DNA of 64,000 nt from Polaribacter sp. HaHaR_3_91 (GTDB lineage Bacteria; Bacteroidota; Bacteroidia; Flavobacteriales; Flavobacteriaceae), in assembly GCF_019278525.1 (NCBI RefSeq), contig NZ_CP058986.1:310001-374000 (forward strand). The letters run 5' to 3'. The notes below the pieces were generated by a model. It had not been told where the DNA came from, ran no database searches, and was given only the letters and a program-made list of their open reading frames with translations. This document shows, in pieces, positions 25,573 to 35,856 of this stretch (the first letter of the stretch is position 1; the number at the start of each line of letters is the position of its first letter). A program made the translations under genes and the position numbers.

Positions 25573-27003
25573 ATGAAGTATTTATATGTATTATTATTAT
25601 TATTAGGGGGACTATTGTCTTGCAATGCTCAAAATTTGGAGAAACCAGAAAGTAAACCAAACATCATTTATATTAATGTAGATGATTTAGGTTGGATGGA
25701 TACCGAAACTTATGGAAGTACTTTTTATGAAACACCTAACATTAATAAACTTGCAGAAAGTGGATTGAAATTTACAAATGGGTATGCTTCCGCAGCAAAT
25801 TGTGCACCTAGTAGAGCGTGTTTAATTAGTGGGCAAAATACGCCTAGACACGGTATTTATACCGTTAGTAATTCTGATAGAGGAAATGAAAAAACTAGAA
25901 AAATAATTCCTATTAAAAACACAGAAATTTTAGCAGACAATAATATTACTATTGCAGAAATGCTTAAACAAGAAGGTTATATAACAGGTACTTTTGGTAA
26001 ATGGCATTTAGGAGACGACCCTAAAACACAAGGTTTTGATGTAAATGTTGGGGGCGCTAAGCATGGTAATCCGGGTAAAGATGGTTTTTTTAGTCCGTAT
26101 AACATAAAAAATATTGTTGATAATAAAAAAGGAGAAAACCTAACAGATAGATTAACGCAAGAAGCCATTTCATTTATAAAAGAGCATAAAGAAAAGCCGT
26201 TTTTTCTGTATTTGCCATATTATGCGGTTCATACACCTTTATCAACAACAAATGCTTTAGAAGAAAAATACAAAGAAAAAGGAGGAAATCCATTTCAAAA
26301 TAAGGCGGTTTATGCAGGTATGATTGAAACGGTTGATAGAAATATCGGTTTAATTTTAGATGAAATTAAAACTTTAAATTTAAAAAATACCTTAATTGTT
26401 TTTACTTCGGATAATGGCGGAATAAGAGCTATTTCTCATCAAGATCCTTTAAGAGCAGGAAAAGGTTCTTATTATGAGGGAGGAATTAGAGTGCCATATA
26501 TTATTTCTTGGGATGGAGTTGTAAAACCAAATACAGTTTCTAAGACTCCTATTACCAATCTAGATTTTTATCCAACTTTTATGGATATTTTAAATGTAGA
26601 AAACCTAAATAAAATAGTAGATGGAACTTCTATTTTACCAATTTTAAAAGGGAAAACAATAAAAGATAGAAGTTTGTTTTTTCACTTTCCTATTTATTTA
26701 CAAGCATATAATTTTAAAATAGATGATGGTAGAGATCCGTTTTTTAGAACAAGACCCGGTTCTGTAATTATCGATGGTGATTGGAAACTGCACCAATATT
26801 TTGAAGACAATGCACTCGAATTATATAATTTAAAGATAGATTTAGGCGAAAGAAACAACCTTGTAGACGTTAATCCTGAGAAAGTAGCAGCGTTATTAAA
26901 AAAATTAACTACTTGGAGATCTGAGATTAATGCACCAATTCCTACGGAGTTAAATCCGAAGTATGAGGCTAATTTTGTTCCGAATAAATTTAAGAAAAAA
27001 TGA
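25573..27003 (+). CDS. S1-family sulfatase
   Basis: Exported sulfatase: lipobox-like 'GGLLSCNAQN' after the signal peptide, 'INVDDLGWMDTETYGS' first metal site, CAPSRAC signature with the modified Cys near residue 77, 'GTFGKWHLGDDP', 'FFLYLPYYAVHTPL' and 'VFTSDNGGIRA'. Complete at 476 aa. It differs clearly from the neighbouring sulfatase in the substrate-loop regions, so a different sulfate position is plausible. It begins one base after the previous stop, and its stop overlaps the GH30 start (ATGA). Confidence 0.92.
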   Translation: MKYLYVLLLLLGGLLSCNAQNLEKPESKPNIIYINVDDLGWMDTETYGSTFYETPNINKLAESGLKFTNGYASAANCAPSRACLISGQNTPRHGIYTVSNSDRGNEKTRKIIPIKNTEILADNNITIAEMLKQEGYITGTFGKWHLGDDPKTQGFDVNVGGAKHGNPGKDGFFSPYNIKNIVDNKKGENLTDRLTQEAISFIKEHKEKPFFLYLPYYAVHTPLSTTNALEEKYKEKGGNPFQNKAVYAGMIETVDRNIGLILDEIKTLNLKNTLIVFTSDNGGIRAISHQDPLRAGKGSYYEGGIRVPYIISWDGVVKPNTVSKTPITNLDFYPTFMDILNVENLNKIVDGTSILPILKGKTIKDRSLFFHFPIYLQAYNFKIDDGRDPFFRTRPGSVIIDGDWKLHQYFEDNALELYNLKIDLGERNNLVDVNPEKVAALLKKLTTWRSEINAPIPTELNPKYEANFVPNKFKKK

Positions 27004-28517
27004 GGGCTAAAGTGATAGTTCTATTTTTGTTTTTAAGTGGATTATTGTTTTCTCAAAGTAAAGTAGATCAAGTTAATATAGAGATTCATCCAAATGTAGC
27101 ATACCAAACCATACATAATTTTGGAGCGTCAGATGCATGGTCTGCTCAATTTGTTGGTAAATGGTCTTTGGATAAAAAAGAAGCAATAGCCGATTTATTA
27201 TTTAGTACTGAAAAGAATGCTGATGGAACTTTTAAAGGAATTGGTCTTTCTACCTGGCGATTTAATATTGGCGCAGGAAGTGCAGAGCAAGGAGTAGAAA
27301 GTAGTATTAAGGACGAATGGAGAAGAGCAGAAGGTTTTTTAAATAATGATGGTTCTTATAATTGGAACAGACAATTCGGCCAGCAATGGTTTTTAAAAGC
27401 AGCAAAAGGAAAAGGTGTTTCTTCTTTTATCGGTTTTGTAAATAGTCCGCCTGTACAGTTTACAAAAAATAATAAAGCATTTTCTGCAGACGGATTGTCA
27501 TCAAACCTAAAAACAAGTAATTATGTAAAATATGCGTTGTTTTTAAAAGATGTGGTTACGCACTTTAAAGATAGTTTAGATCTTCATTTTAATTATATCA
27601 GTCCGTTTAATGAACCTCAATGGGATTGGAAAAATGGAAAACAAGAAGGTTCTCCTTGGAATAATGATGAACTTTCAAGTGCAACCAAAACAATAGATTC
27701 TGTTTTTAAAAGCTATAATTTAGATACAAAATTAGAAGTATCAGAAGCTGGACAAATAGATTATTTGACTTCAATAAAAAAAGTAAAAGAGCATAGAAGT
27801 AACCAGGTTGAAGTCTTTTTTAACTCTATGAGTGATTTGTATCTTGGAAATTTAGAAACGGTTTCGCAAAAATTTGCAGGACATAGTTATTTTACCACTT
27901 GGGATATTTCTAAATTAAAAACAAAAAGAGAAGAAATTAAAAAGAAATTAATAAAGTATCCAAATTTAGAGTATTGGATGACAGAATATTGTATTCTAGA
28001 GAACAATGAAGAAATTAGAGGGAAAGGGAAAGATTTAGGCATGAAAACAGCTTTGTATGTTGCTAGATTAATACATGCAGATCTTACTATCGCTAATGCA
28101 AGTGCATGGCATTGGTGGTTGGCAATGACACCTTATAATTATAAAGACGGACTTATTTATCATGATAAAAATACGGAAGAAGGTACTTTTGAAAGCTCAA
28201 AATTATTATGGGGTTTAGGTAATTTTTCGAGATTTATAAGACCTCTGGCAAAACAAATTAAGGTAGATTATAACGGTAAAAATTCTCTTGAAAATTTAGA
28301 AAAAGGAGTTTTAGTTTCAGCGTATAAGAATAGAGATAATTCTATCATTATTGTGGCGGTTAATCAAAAAGAAACAGCAGTACAACTAAATTTTAAAAGT
28401 ACTATAAAGCAAGTTTATGTTACAGATAAAGACTCAGATTTAAAATTAATACAACATAATGCGGATAAAAAAGATATTGTAATCGCAGCTAAATCGATTA
28501 CTACTTTCGTTTTATAA
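27000..28517 (+). CDS. GH30-family glycoside hydrolase
   Basis: Exported retaining glycosidase of clan GH-A. The signal peptide ends near residue 20. The N-terminus 'YQTIHNFGASDAWSAQFVGK' is the usual GH30 opening (strand beta1 with Gly-Ala-Ser-Asp-Ala). The acid/base Glu is in 'SPFNEPQWDW' near residue 204 and the nucleophile Glu in 'YWMTEYCIL' near residue 328. 'ASAWHWWLAMTPYNYKDGL' closes the barrel, and a beta-sandwich forms the last 100 residues. Related sequences include endo-beta-1,6-galactanases and other subfamilies; the subfamily cannot be fixed here. It overlaps the sulfatase by 4 bases, so the two are probably translated together. Confidence 0.88.
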   Translation: MRAKVIVLFLFLSGLLFSQSKVDQVNIEIHPNVAYQTIHNFGASDAWSAQFVGKWSLDKKEAIADLLFSTEKNADGTFKGIGLSTWRFNIGAGSAEQGVESSIKDEWRRAEGFLNNDGSYNWNRQFGQQWFLKAAKGKGVSSFIGFVNSPPVQFTKNNKAFSADGLSSNLKTSNYVKYALFLKDVVTHFKDSLDLHFNYISPFNEPQWDWKNGKQEGSPWNNDELSSATKTIDSVFKSYNLDTKLEVSEAGQIDYLTSIKKVKEHRSNQVEVFFNSMSDLYLGNLETVSQKFAGHSYFTTWDISKLKTKREEIKKKLIKYPNLEYWMTEYCILENNEEIRGKGKDLGMKTALYVARLIHADLTIANASAWHWWLAMTPYNYKDGLIYHDKNTEEGTFESSKLLWGLGNFSRFIRPLAKQIKVDYNGKNSLENLEKGVLVSAYKNRDNSIIIVAVNQKETAVQLNFKSTIKQVYVTDKDSDLKLIQHNADKKDIVIAAKSITTFVL

Positions 28518-28731
28518 CTTAAAGTATTTAAATAGTTCTTTATCAGTGAATTACGTGTTGTTTTATTTTAGTGTATTGTTTTTAATTTAAGCTTGTTAAG
28601 CTTAAAAAATAAAAATCAAAAAAGAAATAAGAGTCATTTTGATACCTTTTTAGAACGATAATTGCTCTTACTATTAAATAAGTATTCATAATTTTACTTT
28701 CTTACAATATTAATTAACCAACGTAAATAAC

Positions 28732-30267
28732 ATGTATTTAAAAAACCTCATTTTTAAATTTCTATTTTTCTCTGTTTTTGTAATGACAAGTTGCAAATCA
28801 GAAAAAACAGCAAAAAAAACCACAGATATAAGTGAAAAACCAAACATTGTGGTTATTTATTTAGACGATTTAGGCTATGGAGATTTAAGTGCTTACGGAG
28901 CCACAGAAATCCAAACGCCAAATATAGATGCCTTGGCAAATGGCGGAATTAAATTTACAAATGGGTACGCTTCTTCGGCAACATGCACACCAAGTAGATA
29001 TGCGTTGTTAACAGGTGTGTATCCTTGGAGAAATAAAAAAGCAAGAATTTTAGCAGGTTCTGCTCCTTTAATTATTGATGTAGCGCAACAAACATTACCA
29101 AAAGTCTTAAAGAAACAAGGCTATCAAACTGCAATTGTTGGTAAATGGCATTTAGGTTTAGGGTCTGGGGATGTTAATTGGAACGGAAAAATAACTCCGG
29201 GTCCTAATGAAGTAGGTTTCGATTCTTCTTATATTATGGCGGCTACGCAAGACAGAGTACCAACCGTTTATATAGATAACGGACATGTAGTAGGTTTGGA
29301 TAAAAATGATCCGATTGAAGTAAATTATAAAAAGAATTTTGAAGGAGAGCCTACAGCAAAATCAAATCCGGAAATGACAACCATGAAATGGCATCACGGA
29401 CATAATAATAGCATTGTAAACGGAATACCTAGAATTGGGTATATGAAAGGTGGTGAGTCTGCAAAATGGACGGATATTGATATGGCAGATCATTTTTTAG
29501 GAAAAGCGCAGGAGTATGTAAAAACACATAAAGAGCAACCTTTCTTTTTGTATTACGCGATGCAGCAACCACACGTACCAAGAACTCCGCATCCACGTTT
29601 TGTAGGTAAATCTGGAATGGGACCAAGAGGAGATGTAATTTTAGAAGCAGATTGGGTAGTTGGTGAGTTTATAAATACTTTAGAAGAAGAAGGTCTTTTA
29701 GAAAATACGTTAATTGTTTTTTCTAGTGATAATGGCCCAGTTTTAAATGATGGGTATTATGATGACGCCATAGAAAAATTAGGAAAACATGACCCAAAAG
29801 GAGGTTTAAGAGGTGGTAAATACAGTTTGTTAGAAGCAGGTACGAGAGTGCCTTTTATTACCTATTGGAAAGGAACAATTAAGCCAACTGTTTCAGATGC
29901 GATTGTTTGCCAAATGGATTTATTAGCTTCTTTAGCAAACTTAACAGGAACCTCAGAAAATACAACAGATAGTAAAGATATTTTAAATGCTTTTTTAGGT
30001 AAATCTAATAAAGGAAGAGATCATTTGTTAATTGAAGCAAATTCTAGAACAGCTTTAAGAAGTGGAGATTGGTTAATGATTCCTCCTTATAAAGGGAATA
30101 AGTTTAATAAAAAAGTAAATATTGATGTTGGTATTCGTCCAGAATTTCAATTATATAATTTAAAACAAGATGTTGGTCAAGAACAAAATTTAGCAGCAAC
30201 AAACCCTGAGGAATTAGCAGAATTAATTAAAGTCTATGAGTCTTTAAGAGGTGAAAAAATAAAATAG
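28732..30267 (+). CDS. S1-family sulfatase (arylsulfatase A-like), lipoprotein
   Basis: Lipobox 'VMTSCKSEK'. First metal site 'IYLDDLGYGDLSAYG', signature CTPSRYALLTG with the modified Cys near residue 85, 'AIVGKWHLGLG', 'FFLYYAMQQPHVPRTPHPRF', 'VFSSDNGPVLNDGYYDD' and 'GGLRGGKYSLLEAGTRVPF'. This matches the arylsulfatase A/N-acetylgalactosamine-sulfatase-like branch. Full length, 511 aa. The 214-base gap before it has no copy of the motif found before the other sulfatase set, so it may have its own promoter. A strong terminator follows. Confidence 0.92.
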   Translation: MYLKNLIFKFLFFSVFVMTSCKSEKTAKKTTDISEKPNIVVIYLDDLGYGDLSAYGATEIQTPNIDALANGGIKFTNGYASSATCTPSRYALLTGVYPWRNKKARILAGSAPLIIDVAQQTLPKVLKKQGYQTAIVGKWHLGLGSGDVNWNGKITPGPNEVGFDSSYIMAATQDRVPTVYIDNGHVVGLDKNDPIEVNYKKNFEGEPTAKSNPEMTTMKWHHGHNNSIVNGIPRIGYMKGGESAKWTDIDMADHFLGKAQEYVKTHKEQPFFLYYAMQQPHVPRTPHPRFVGKSGMGPRGDVILEADWVVGEFINTLEEEGLLENTLIVFSSDNGPVLNDGYYDDAIEKLGKHDPKGGLRGGKYSLLEAGTRVPFITYWKGTIKPTVSDAIVCQMDLLASLANLTGTSENTTDSKDILNAFLGKSNKGRDHLLIEANSRTALRSGDWLMIPPYKGNKFNKKVNIDVGIRPEFQLYNLKQDVGQEQNLAATNPEELAELIKVYESLRGEKIK

Positions 30268-30280
30268 ATTATACTTTATA

Positions 30281-30318
30281 AACCATCCCTAAGGTAAGCC
30301 TTAGGGATGGTTTTTTAT
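30281..30318 (+). terminator. strong rho-independent terminator
   Basis: Perfect 14-bp stem AACCATCCCTAAGG / CCTTAGGGATGGTT with loop TAAG, followed by TTTTTTA. Ends the sulfatase transcript. Confidence 0.9.
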
Positions 30319-30359
30319 TTACAATTAGTTTTTAAACATGAAAAAGTATACCAGTTTAT

Positions 30360-30500
30360 CTTTTCTACTTTAGGAGAAATCTCATAGCAGTCATAGCAAA
30401 AAATAGAGCGTCTTTATGTGATTTCTCTCTGCGTTCGAAATGACAAAAATGTGTGTTTTCATTCTAGTATTAATGCTGAAATAAATTCAGCATGATAGAT
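30360..30500. repeat. degenerate intergenic repeat-like segment
   Basis: Contains 'GCGTTCGAAATGACAAA' and the palindrome CTGAAATAAATTCAG, elements that recall the dispersed intergenic repeats of Flavobacteriia. No coding potential. Only one copy is seen in the window, so repeat status is inferred. Confidence 0.35.
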
Positions 30501-30529
30501 ATATTGTCTATGTCGCTATGTGATAAAAA

Positions 30530-30557
30530 AACACCTAACAATCAATTGTTAGGTGTT
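30530..30557. terminator. terminator downstream of the FGGY kinase gene
   Basis: Perfect 13-bp stem AACACCTAACAAT / ATTGTTAGGTGTT with a 2-base loop. Read on the minus strand it is followed by seven T. Confidence 0.8.
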
Positions 30558-30644
30558 CTTTCCTTATAAGTAGGTTTGGCTACTTGAAAATCGATTAGGT
30601 TAATATCGACTTGTTTGTCATAATTAAAGTATTACAAACTTTGT

Positions 30645-31955
30645 TTATAAGTATGATTTCATCATTAATGCAGCACCTAAGGCACTTTCATTTTTGCATT
30701 CAGAAATTTTAATTACAATGCCTTTCTTTAACAAGGTTAAATATTTGATGAATATCCTGTTTTTATTAAATCCGCCAGAGATATAAATGTTTTTAATGGT
30801 TTTGTCTTTATCTGTTATTAAATTAATACCTGCAATTACTTTTTTAGCAATTTCGAATGTTAATTGATAATACGCTGTTTGATAAGAACCAAAATGTTTT
30901 AATAAATCTTCATTAGCATCAAAATTAGTATCAATACCATCTGCTAGAAAAATTTGTGCATTTTCAGCAATTAACTCTTGACATAATTTTTCTTCTAAAG
31001 GAAGGTTTAAATGTTTGTCTACATGGACATTAAAGTATTCGCTTAATGGATCTAAGTACACTTCATGTATGCGTCCTAAAAACTGCATAGAAGATTTTAC
31101 TTGTTGTTTTTTAGGAGTCATAAAACATAAACAATTATTGGTTAATTGATGTTGTGTTAAGGTTTCACTACTAAAAGGATTCATAGCAATAATCCAAGTT
31201 CCTGTAGAAAGCAATACAAAATCGTTGCCTTTTTCTTTTTCTAAAATAGGAATTATAGAAGAAGAACTGTCATGTAAACCAGAACCAACAGCTACTTGCT
31301 GTCCGTTAATTTCTGTAGAGATTGCTTTTTCTCCGTTTACAGGTTCGGGTAAGTTAATATTTGCAGCCTTTAACCAAGGATGATATTCCATTTTATCGAA
31401 ATTCCAAGTAGCTGTATGTGCGCCAACAGACGTAAAATCTGCGGTAATTTCTTTTGTAAATAAGTAACTTAAATACTGTGGATAATGTAAAATAGATGCT
31501 ACATTTTTCCATACTTCTGGTTTGTCTTTTTGCATCCATTGCATTTGCAAACCAGTGTTTAACATTCCGTAAGCTGGTGAAGCAGTTGTTCTAGAAAACT
31601 CTTCTACACCACCATTAGATTTATAAAAATCATTATAATTTTTTATGTCTAAGGGTTTTAGGTAGTTGTATAAAGGGGCAATTCTGTTCCCTTGCTTATC
31701 TAAATATACAAGAGAGGCTCCGTGGGTAGAAAAATTAATCGCTTTTAAAAGAAATTTAGGATTATTTTGAACTTGTTTTATTTGTTCTAAAATCCAATTT
31801 TCAATAGACTCTAGGTCATCACAAGGAAAACCATCATCATCTAATACTTCTTTGAACTTGGTAGAATTCTGAAAACAAACGTCAAATTTTTCATCAAATA
31901 AAAATATTTTTTTATTCGTTTTTCCAATATCTATAACTGCGATTACGTTTTTCAT
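30645..31955 (-). CDS. FGGY-family sugar kinase, probable L-fuculokinase
   Basis: Cytoplasmic ATP-dependent kinase. The N-terminal ASKHA fold opens 'VIAVIDIGKTNKKIFLFD'; the second phosphate motif is 'VLLSTGTWIIAM' near residue 245 and the adenosine motif 'NIYISGGFNKN' near residue 393. 'GSGLHDSSSSI' contains the catalytic Asp expected after the Gly-x-His. FGGY kinases act on fuculose, rhamnulose, xylulose or glycerol. Next to fucI and a class II aldolase, L-fuculose is the best guess, with L-rhamnulose the alternative. Its length (436 aa) is on the short side for the family. It lies 150 bases after the isomerase gene, which has its own terminator between. Confidence 0.82.
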   Translation of the reverse strand: MKNVIAVIDIGKTNKKIFLFDEKFDVCFQNSTKFKEVLDDDGFPCDDLESIENWILEQIKQVQNNPKFLLKAINFSTHGASLVYLDKQGNRIAPLYNYLKPLDIKNYNDFYKSNGGVEEFSRTTASPAYGMLNTGLQMQWMQKDKPEVWKNVASILHYPQYLSYLFTKEITADFTSVGAHTATWNFDKMEYHPWLKAANINLPEPVNGEKAISTEINGQQVAVGSGLHDSSSSIIPILEKEKGNDFVLLSTGTWIIAMNPFSSETLTQHQLTNNCLCFMTPKKQQVKSSMQFLGRIHEVYLDPLSEYFNVHVDKHLNLPLEEKLCQELIAENAQIFLADGIDTNFDANEDLLKHFGSYQTAYYQLTFEIAKKVIAGINLITDKDKTIKNIYISGGFNKNRIFIKYLTLLKKGIVIKISECKNESALGAALMMKSYL

Positions 31956-32037
31956 TTTATTGAAGCTTAAAAAGGATAAAGTTTGCTTATAACAATTGTA
32001 TAGGCTTTAAAAGAAGCTACTTTATCAGTATAAAAAA

Positions 32038-32089
32038 AAGAATTGGCATCTTAACAAATAATTCAAAAAAAAATTAAGAGCCAATTCTT
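32038..32089 (-). terminator. terminator after fucI
   Basis: On the minus strand, stem AAGAATTGGC / GCCAATTCTT extended by CTTAA / TTAAG, followed by a T run; 18 bases past the fucI stop. Confidence 0.75.
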
Positions 32090-32106
32090 GTTAAAAAAGT
32101 GTTTTA

Positions 32107-33894
32107 TTATTCTTTGAAACCATATAAAGGTCCGTAATTATCACATGCTCTATAATCTGCACCTTCTAAGTTTTCACCGAAAGCAGACCATGCGCTAGGT
32201 CTAAATACATCATCTTCAGAAACATTGTGCATGTTTACAGGGATACGTAACATAGACGCTAATGAAATTAAATCTGCACCAATATGTCCGTGAGAAATTG
32301 CACCATGGTTTGCTCCCCATTTTGCCATCACTGTATATACATCTTTAAAGAATCCTGTACCAGTTGTTCTAGGCACAAACCAAGTTGTTGGCCAAGTAGG
32401 ATCTGTTCTGTCGTTTAAAACATTATGTACATCTTCTGGTAACTCAACACTCCAACCTTCTACAATTTGTAAAACAGGACCAATTCCTTTAATTAAGTTA
32501 ATTCTACACATCGTTAAAGGCATTTCTGCTTTCGTTAAGAAATTAGAAGAGAATCCTCCTCCTCTAAAATATTCTACGGTAGCAGGTGGCCATTTTGTAT
32601 TATCTAAACATCTCTGAACATCATCTTTAGTAATGTCCCAGAATGCTTTCATTGTTGCATTTCCATCAGCATCTTGTTGTTGTGCTGTTGCATCTAAAGT
32701 TGTAGAACCAGAATTAATTAAGTGAATAATTCCGTTTTCTGCCAATCCTGTTAATTTTTTACCAGTAACTCTTTCTACAGATTCTGGACTCCAATATGTT
32801 CTTACATCAGAGAATAACTGTGCTTTATTAGTCAATAAGTGACCAAATAACATAGAAATTGCATTTAAACAATCGTTTTCTGTTGCAAATGTATATGCTT
32901 GACGAATTCCGTTCCAGTCGAAAGAAGAGTTTAAAATAGACTCTGTAAAATCTGCATTTGGTTGGTAATCTGTCCACTGACGTTGTCCTTGGAAACCACC
33001 CATAATAGCGTTTCTTCCTTTAGACTCTTCACCAAATCCCATCTCTTTTAATTTAGGATTTCCGTTCATTAAATCTTTACAGATTAAAGTCATTTTCACA
33101 ACTTTTTCCCACTCAGCATCTTTTTGCTCACGCGTTTTTTGTGCTTCAGGATTGTTTCTATCTTCTCCTTCTTTACAGTTTTCTTTTGTCCAAGCTAATG
33201 CTTTTGCATATTCTTCTTGATCAAAAATACCTTCATCTATACGTCTTAATAACTCAACAGATTCTACAAATTCTGCTCTTACGCCTAAATAGTCTTGTAA
33301 AAAGTTTACATCAACCATAGAACCAGCAATACCCATAGAACTATATCCAATAGATAAATAAGATTTTCCTTTCATTTGAGCAACGGCTAAAGCACCTTTT
33401 GCAAAACGAATAATTTTTTCTGAAACATCTTGAGGAATGGTCTGATCTCCACCATCCTGAACTTCTTTACCATAAATACCAAATGCTGGTAATCCTTTTT
33501 GAGAATATCCTGCTAAGGCAGCAGCTAAATATACCGCTCCTGGTCTTTCTGTTCCGTTAAATCCCCAAACTGCTTTAGGTAATAATGGGTCTGTATCCAT
33601 TACTTCTGTACCATAACACCAACATGGTGTTACTGTTAAAGAAACTTCTACACCTTCTCTTTTAAATTTATCTGCACAAGCAGCAGCATCTGCAACACCA
33701 CCAATAGTAGTATCTGCAATAACACATTCTACTTTTTCTCCACTAGGGAAACGTAATGTTTCTTCAATTAATTTTGCAGCCGCTTTGGCCATATCCATCG
33801 TCTGAACCTCTAAAGATTCTCTTACTCCTAATTCTCGTCCGTCTATAACAGGGCGAATTCCTATTTTTGGTAATCTACCTATAAGTCTACTCAT
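32107..33894 (-). CDS. fucI: L-fucose isomerase
   Basis: Converts L-fucose to L-fuculose (Mn-dependent, cytoplasmic); the family also accepts D-arabinose. At 595 aa it matches the usual length (about 590). It opens '[20 protein letters not shown]' and contains '[12 protein letters not shown]', '[17 protein letters not shown]' in close form ([12 protein letters not shown]), '[14 protein letters not shown]' and the C-terminal '[20 protein letters not shown]'. This is an unmistakable FucI pattern. The aldolase gene lies 21 bases upstream on the same strand, so both are probably transcribed from the divergent promoter at 34734. This enzyme is the firmest sign that L-fucose is a main end product of the locus. 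Confidence 0.96.
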   Translation of the reverse strand: MSRLIGRLPKIGIRPVIDGRELGVRESLEVQTMDMAKAAAKLIEETLRFPSGEKVECVIADTTIGGVADAAACADKFKREGVEVSLTVTPCWCYGTEVMDTDPLLPKAVWGFNGTERPGAVYLAAALAGYSQKGLPAFGIYGKEVQDGGDQTIPQDVSEKIIRFAKGALAVAQMKGKSYLSIGYSSMGIAGSMVDVNFLQDYLGVRAEFVESVELLRRIDEGIFDQEEYAKALAWTKENCKEGEDRNNPEAQKTREQKDAEWEKVVKMTLICKDLMNGNPKLKEMGFGEESKGRNAIMGGFQGQRQWTDYQPNADFTESILNSSFDWNGIRQAYTFATENDCLNAISMLFGHLLTNKAQLFSDVRTYWSPESVERVTGKKLTGLAENGIIHLINSGSTTLDATAQQQDADGNATMKAFWDITKDDVQRCLDNTKWPPATVEYFRGGGFSSNFLTKAEMPLTMCRINLIKGIGPVLQIVEGWSVELPEDVHNVLNDRTDPTWPTTWFVPRTTGTGFFKDVYTVMAKWGANHGAISHGHIGADLISLASMLRIPVNMHNVSEDDVFRPSAWSAFGENLEGADYRACDNYGPLYGFKE

Positions 33895-33915
33895 TATATA
33901 TAAATTTTTTAAGTC

Positions 33916-34710
33916 CTATGTAAATTGTTCTAATTCTGTTAATTGCTCGTTAGACAAACCTGCTGGTTTAAAACCTGCTGCCCAACACATCATTAACATT
34001 TTTGCTCCTTTGTTAGCTACATCTAAAAAGTCCCAAGCTTTCATTACATCTGGTGCTGTAGAAGTTGCTCCGTGTTTTTCCCAAAGAGATACGTTTCTTG
34101 TTTTAAAAGCTTCCATAGTTACTTCTGCCAAAGCAGCTGTACTAGATAAAGCATAAGGAGTACAGTGAATTCCTTTAGGTACAAATACTTTTACCTCAGG
34201 ACACATCATCCAGATTTGTCTATTTAATTCTTCTTCATTATCAAATAATTCATGATGACTCATACAGATTAACTCAAGTGGATGTGTATGCACAACCGCT
34301 AAGTTTTCTGGGTGATGAATAGAATTAAATAAATGGATACTTGCATGAGAAATTAACTCACAAGTTGGTCCAAAATTAGGTCTTTTTCCACCCCAAATAA
34401 TAGAATAAGCTGTTGCAGTTTCGTTAATGTAAAGAATACAAGAAACTTCTTCTAACATGTCTACTAAATCTCTTAAATAACAACCAGTACCAGTAATATA
34501 AAGTACAAAACCAGCTGATTCTTTAGGGAAATCGAAAGGAACTTCTGTACCAATTCCTTCCACTTCTTCTTTTTTAAAGAATGAAGTTAAGTTCATTGAT
34601 ATGTTTCCTGCATTTCTTTCTGCCCATTCACGTTGCCATAAATAACCGGCAACGGTTGATACTTTTTTTAATTCTATCTCTACTTCTGATGGAAGGCTTA
34701 ATGTTTTCAT
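33916..34710 (-). CDS. class II aldolase, fuculose-/rhamnulose-1-phosphate aldolase (RhaD-like)
   Basis: Splits the ketose-1-phosphate into DHAP and L-lactaldehyde using Zn. I place the start at the ATG at 34710 ('MKTLSLPSEVE'), since the longer frame to 34755 would run over the promoter. Zn ligands are in 'AVVHTHPLELICMSHHELF', the last in 'LWEKHGATS', and 'ERNAGNISMNL' and 'YITGTGCYLRDL' bind the substrate phosphate. Size and spacing follow E. coli RhaD more than FucA, although the partner isomerase is FucI. This mix is known in Bacteroidota clusters but makes the substrate less certain. First gene of the aldolase-isomerase transcript. Confidence 0.85.
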   Translation of the reverse strand: MKTLSLPSEVEIELKKVSTVAGYLWQREWAERNAGNISMNLTSFFKKEEVEGIGTEVPFDFPKESAGFVLYITGTGCYLRDLVDMLEEVSCILYINETATAYSIIWGGKRPNFGPTCELISHASIHLFNSIHHPENLAVVHTHPLELICMSHHELFDNEEELNRQIWMMCPEVKVFVPKGIHCTPYALSSTAALAEVTMEAFKTRNVSLWEKHGATSTAPDVMKAWDFLDVANKGAKMLMMCWAAGFKPAGLSNEQLTELEQFT

Positions 34711-34733
34711 AATATTTAGTAAATTTGATATCA

Positions 34734-34741
34734 CAAAGATA
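34734..34741 (-). promoter_or_regulatory. TAnnTTTG promoter box for the aldolase-fucI transcript
   Basis: Minus-strand TATCTTTG matches the Bacteroidota -7 consensus, 24 bases upstream of the chosen start codon. Confidence 0.55.
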
Positions 34742-34777
34742 TTTACGAATGACATGTAATTAAATATTCAAAATCTG

Positions 34778-34785
34778 TATTTTTG
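34778..34785 (+). promoter_or_regulatory. TAnnTTTG promoter box for the AraC-type regulator gene
   Basis: Plus-strand TATTTTTG matches the Bacteroidota -7 consensus. It supports a start around 34790 and the TTG codon at 34810. The two divergent boxes lie about 40 bases apart. Confidence 0.5.
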
Positions 34786-34809
34786 TATCTAATTTAAACA
34801 ATTCACTAA

Positions 34810-35709
34810 TTGACGTTTTCAAAAAACATAGCATTGGGAGACCCTTCTTCCAATTATCAAAATTTTATAGATTTAAAATTGAGACTGTTGTGTTGTAGGT
34901 ATTGGTTGTTAAATTTATGGGATTGCCATGATATGATTTTTCCTTTTTGGAGAATTTATTGGAATAGAAATGAAGGCGGTGAATTAATTCATCTAGAAGA
35001 TGTATATAAAATGACACCAGATACTTTGTATATAATTCCACCTTTTACTTCTTTTTCCTCTCGTTTTTCTAAAAAACATGTTTATAACGATGGCATCCAT
35101 GTTTCTGGTAGGCATTTAACAAGTGATTATGAAGAAGAAGATTATTTAGAATCCTCTTTAATTCATTTTTTTATTCATTTTAATTTAGGGGTTCCTTTCG
35201 ATAATGTATATCCGGGTATTATAGAAATTGAAGTAACAGATTATTTAAGAGACCGATTAGAGTATCTTACAGAAAGATTAAAAATAGAAAATAAAGATTT
35301 TAAATTGACCTTTAATTTAAAATTGCAGGCATTTATTAAAGAAGTGTTGACTAATATTGGTCCAGAGCTTTGGAAAGCGATTAATATAGATGACCGTGTT
35401 TTAAAAGTGATTCGTTTTATTGAGGCGAATATCAGTAAGAAACTAACCAACACAGAAATTGCAGCTATTGTAAATATGGCACCTAATTCTTTTGCGCGCT
35501 TATTTAAGGAAGAAATGCATATTACGTTGCATAACTTTATTCAGAATAGAAAAATTGCAAGATCTTGTGAGTTGTTCGAGCATACCAATAAAACAATAGA
35601 AGATGTGGCTTTTAATTTAGGTTTTTCAGATAGATATCATTTTTCTAGAGTATTTAAATTGGTTACAGGTTTAACACCTGGAATTTATAAATCTGGTAAA
35701 TATACATAA
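34810..35709 (+). CDS. AraC-family transcriptional regulator, probable fucose-operon regulator
   Basis: Two-part regulator. Residues 1-180 form a sensor part with cupin-like strands ('DTLYIIPPFTSFSSRF'). Residues about 190-299 hold the double helix-turn-helix: 'KLTNTEIAAIVNMAPNSFAR' and 'TIEDVAFNLGFSDRYHFSR', ending 'VTGLTPGIYKSGKY'. The start is TTG; no ATG is available before residue 40, and upstream the frame closes. The divergent layout with the aldolase-fucI transcript, 100 bases apart, suggests it controls that operon, with a breakdown sugar as effector (inference). Confidence 0.88.
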   Translation: MTFSKNIALGDPSSNYQNFIDLKLRLLCCRYWLLNLWDCHDMIFPFWRIYWNRNEGGELIHLEDVYKMTPDTLYIIPPFTSFSSRFSKKHVYNDGIHVSGRHLTSDYEEEDYLESSLIHFFIHFNLGVPFDNVYPGIIEIEVTDYLRDRLEYLTERLKIENKDFKLTFNLKLQAFIKEVLTNIGPELWKAINIDDRVLKVIRFIEANISKKLTNTEIAAIVNMAPNSFARLFKEEMHITLHNFIQNRKIARSCELFEHTNKTIEDVAFNLGFSDRYHFSRVFKLVTGLTPGIYKSGKYT

Positions 35710-35856
35710 ATAGATACGTGGTGTTTTTTGTAAGTGCGTCTTTATCTGTTGCAAATAAAGAGGTGTGGTGTTTTTTTTTATTTCTATTTTATAGTTATGT
35801 TTAAATTATACATTTTATTGCGTAATATGGATAAATTTTTTAATCAGATATATTTA

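Noticed and set aside
532..30267. Agar or porphyran as the target polysaccharide, suggested by the GH117-like gene
   Set aside because: No clear GH16, GH50 or GH86 agarase/porphyranase pattern is visible, and the catabolic genes are of the L-fucose type; kept only as an alternative.
34711..34755. Longer aldolase start giving 15 extra residues
   Set aside because: It would cover the TAnnTTTG promoter box at 34734; the family's N-terminus fits the ATG at 34710.
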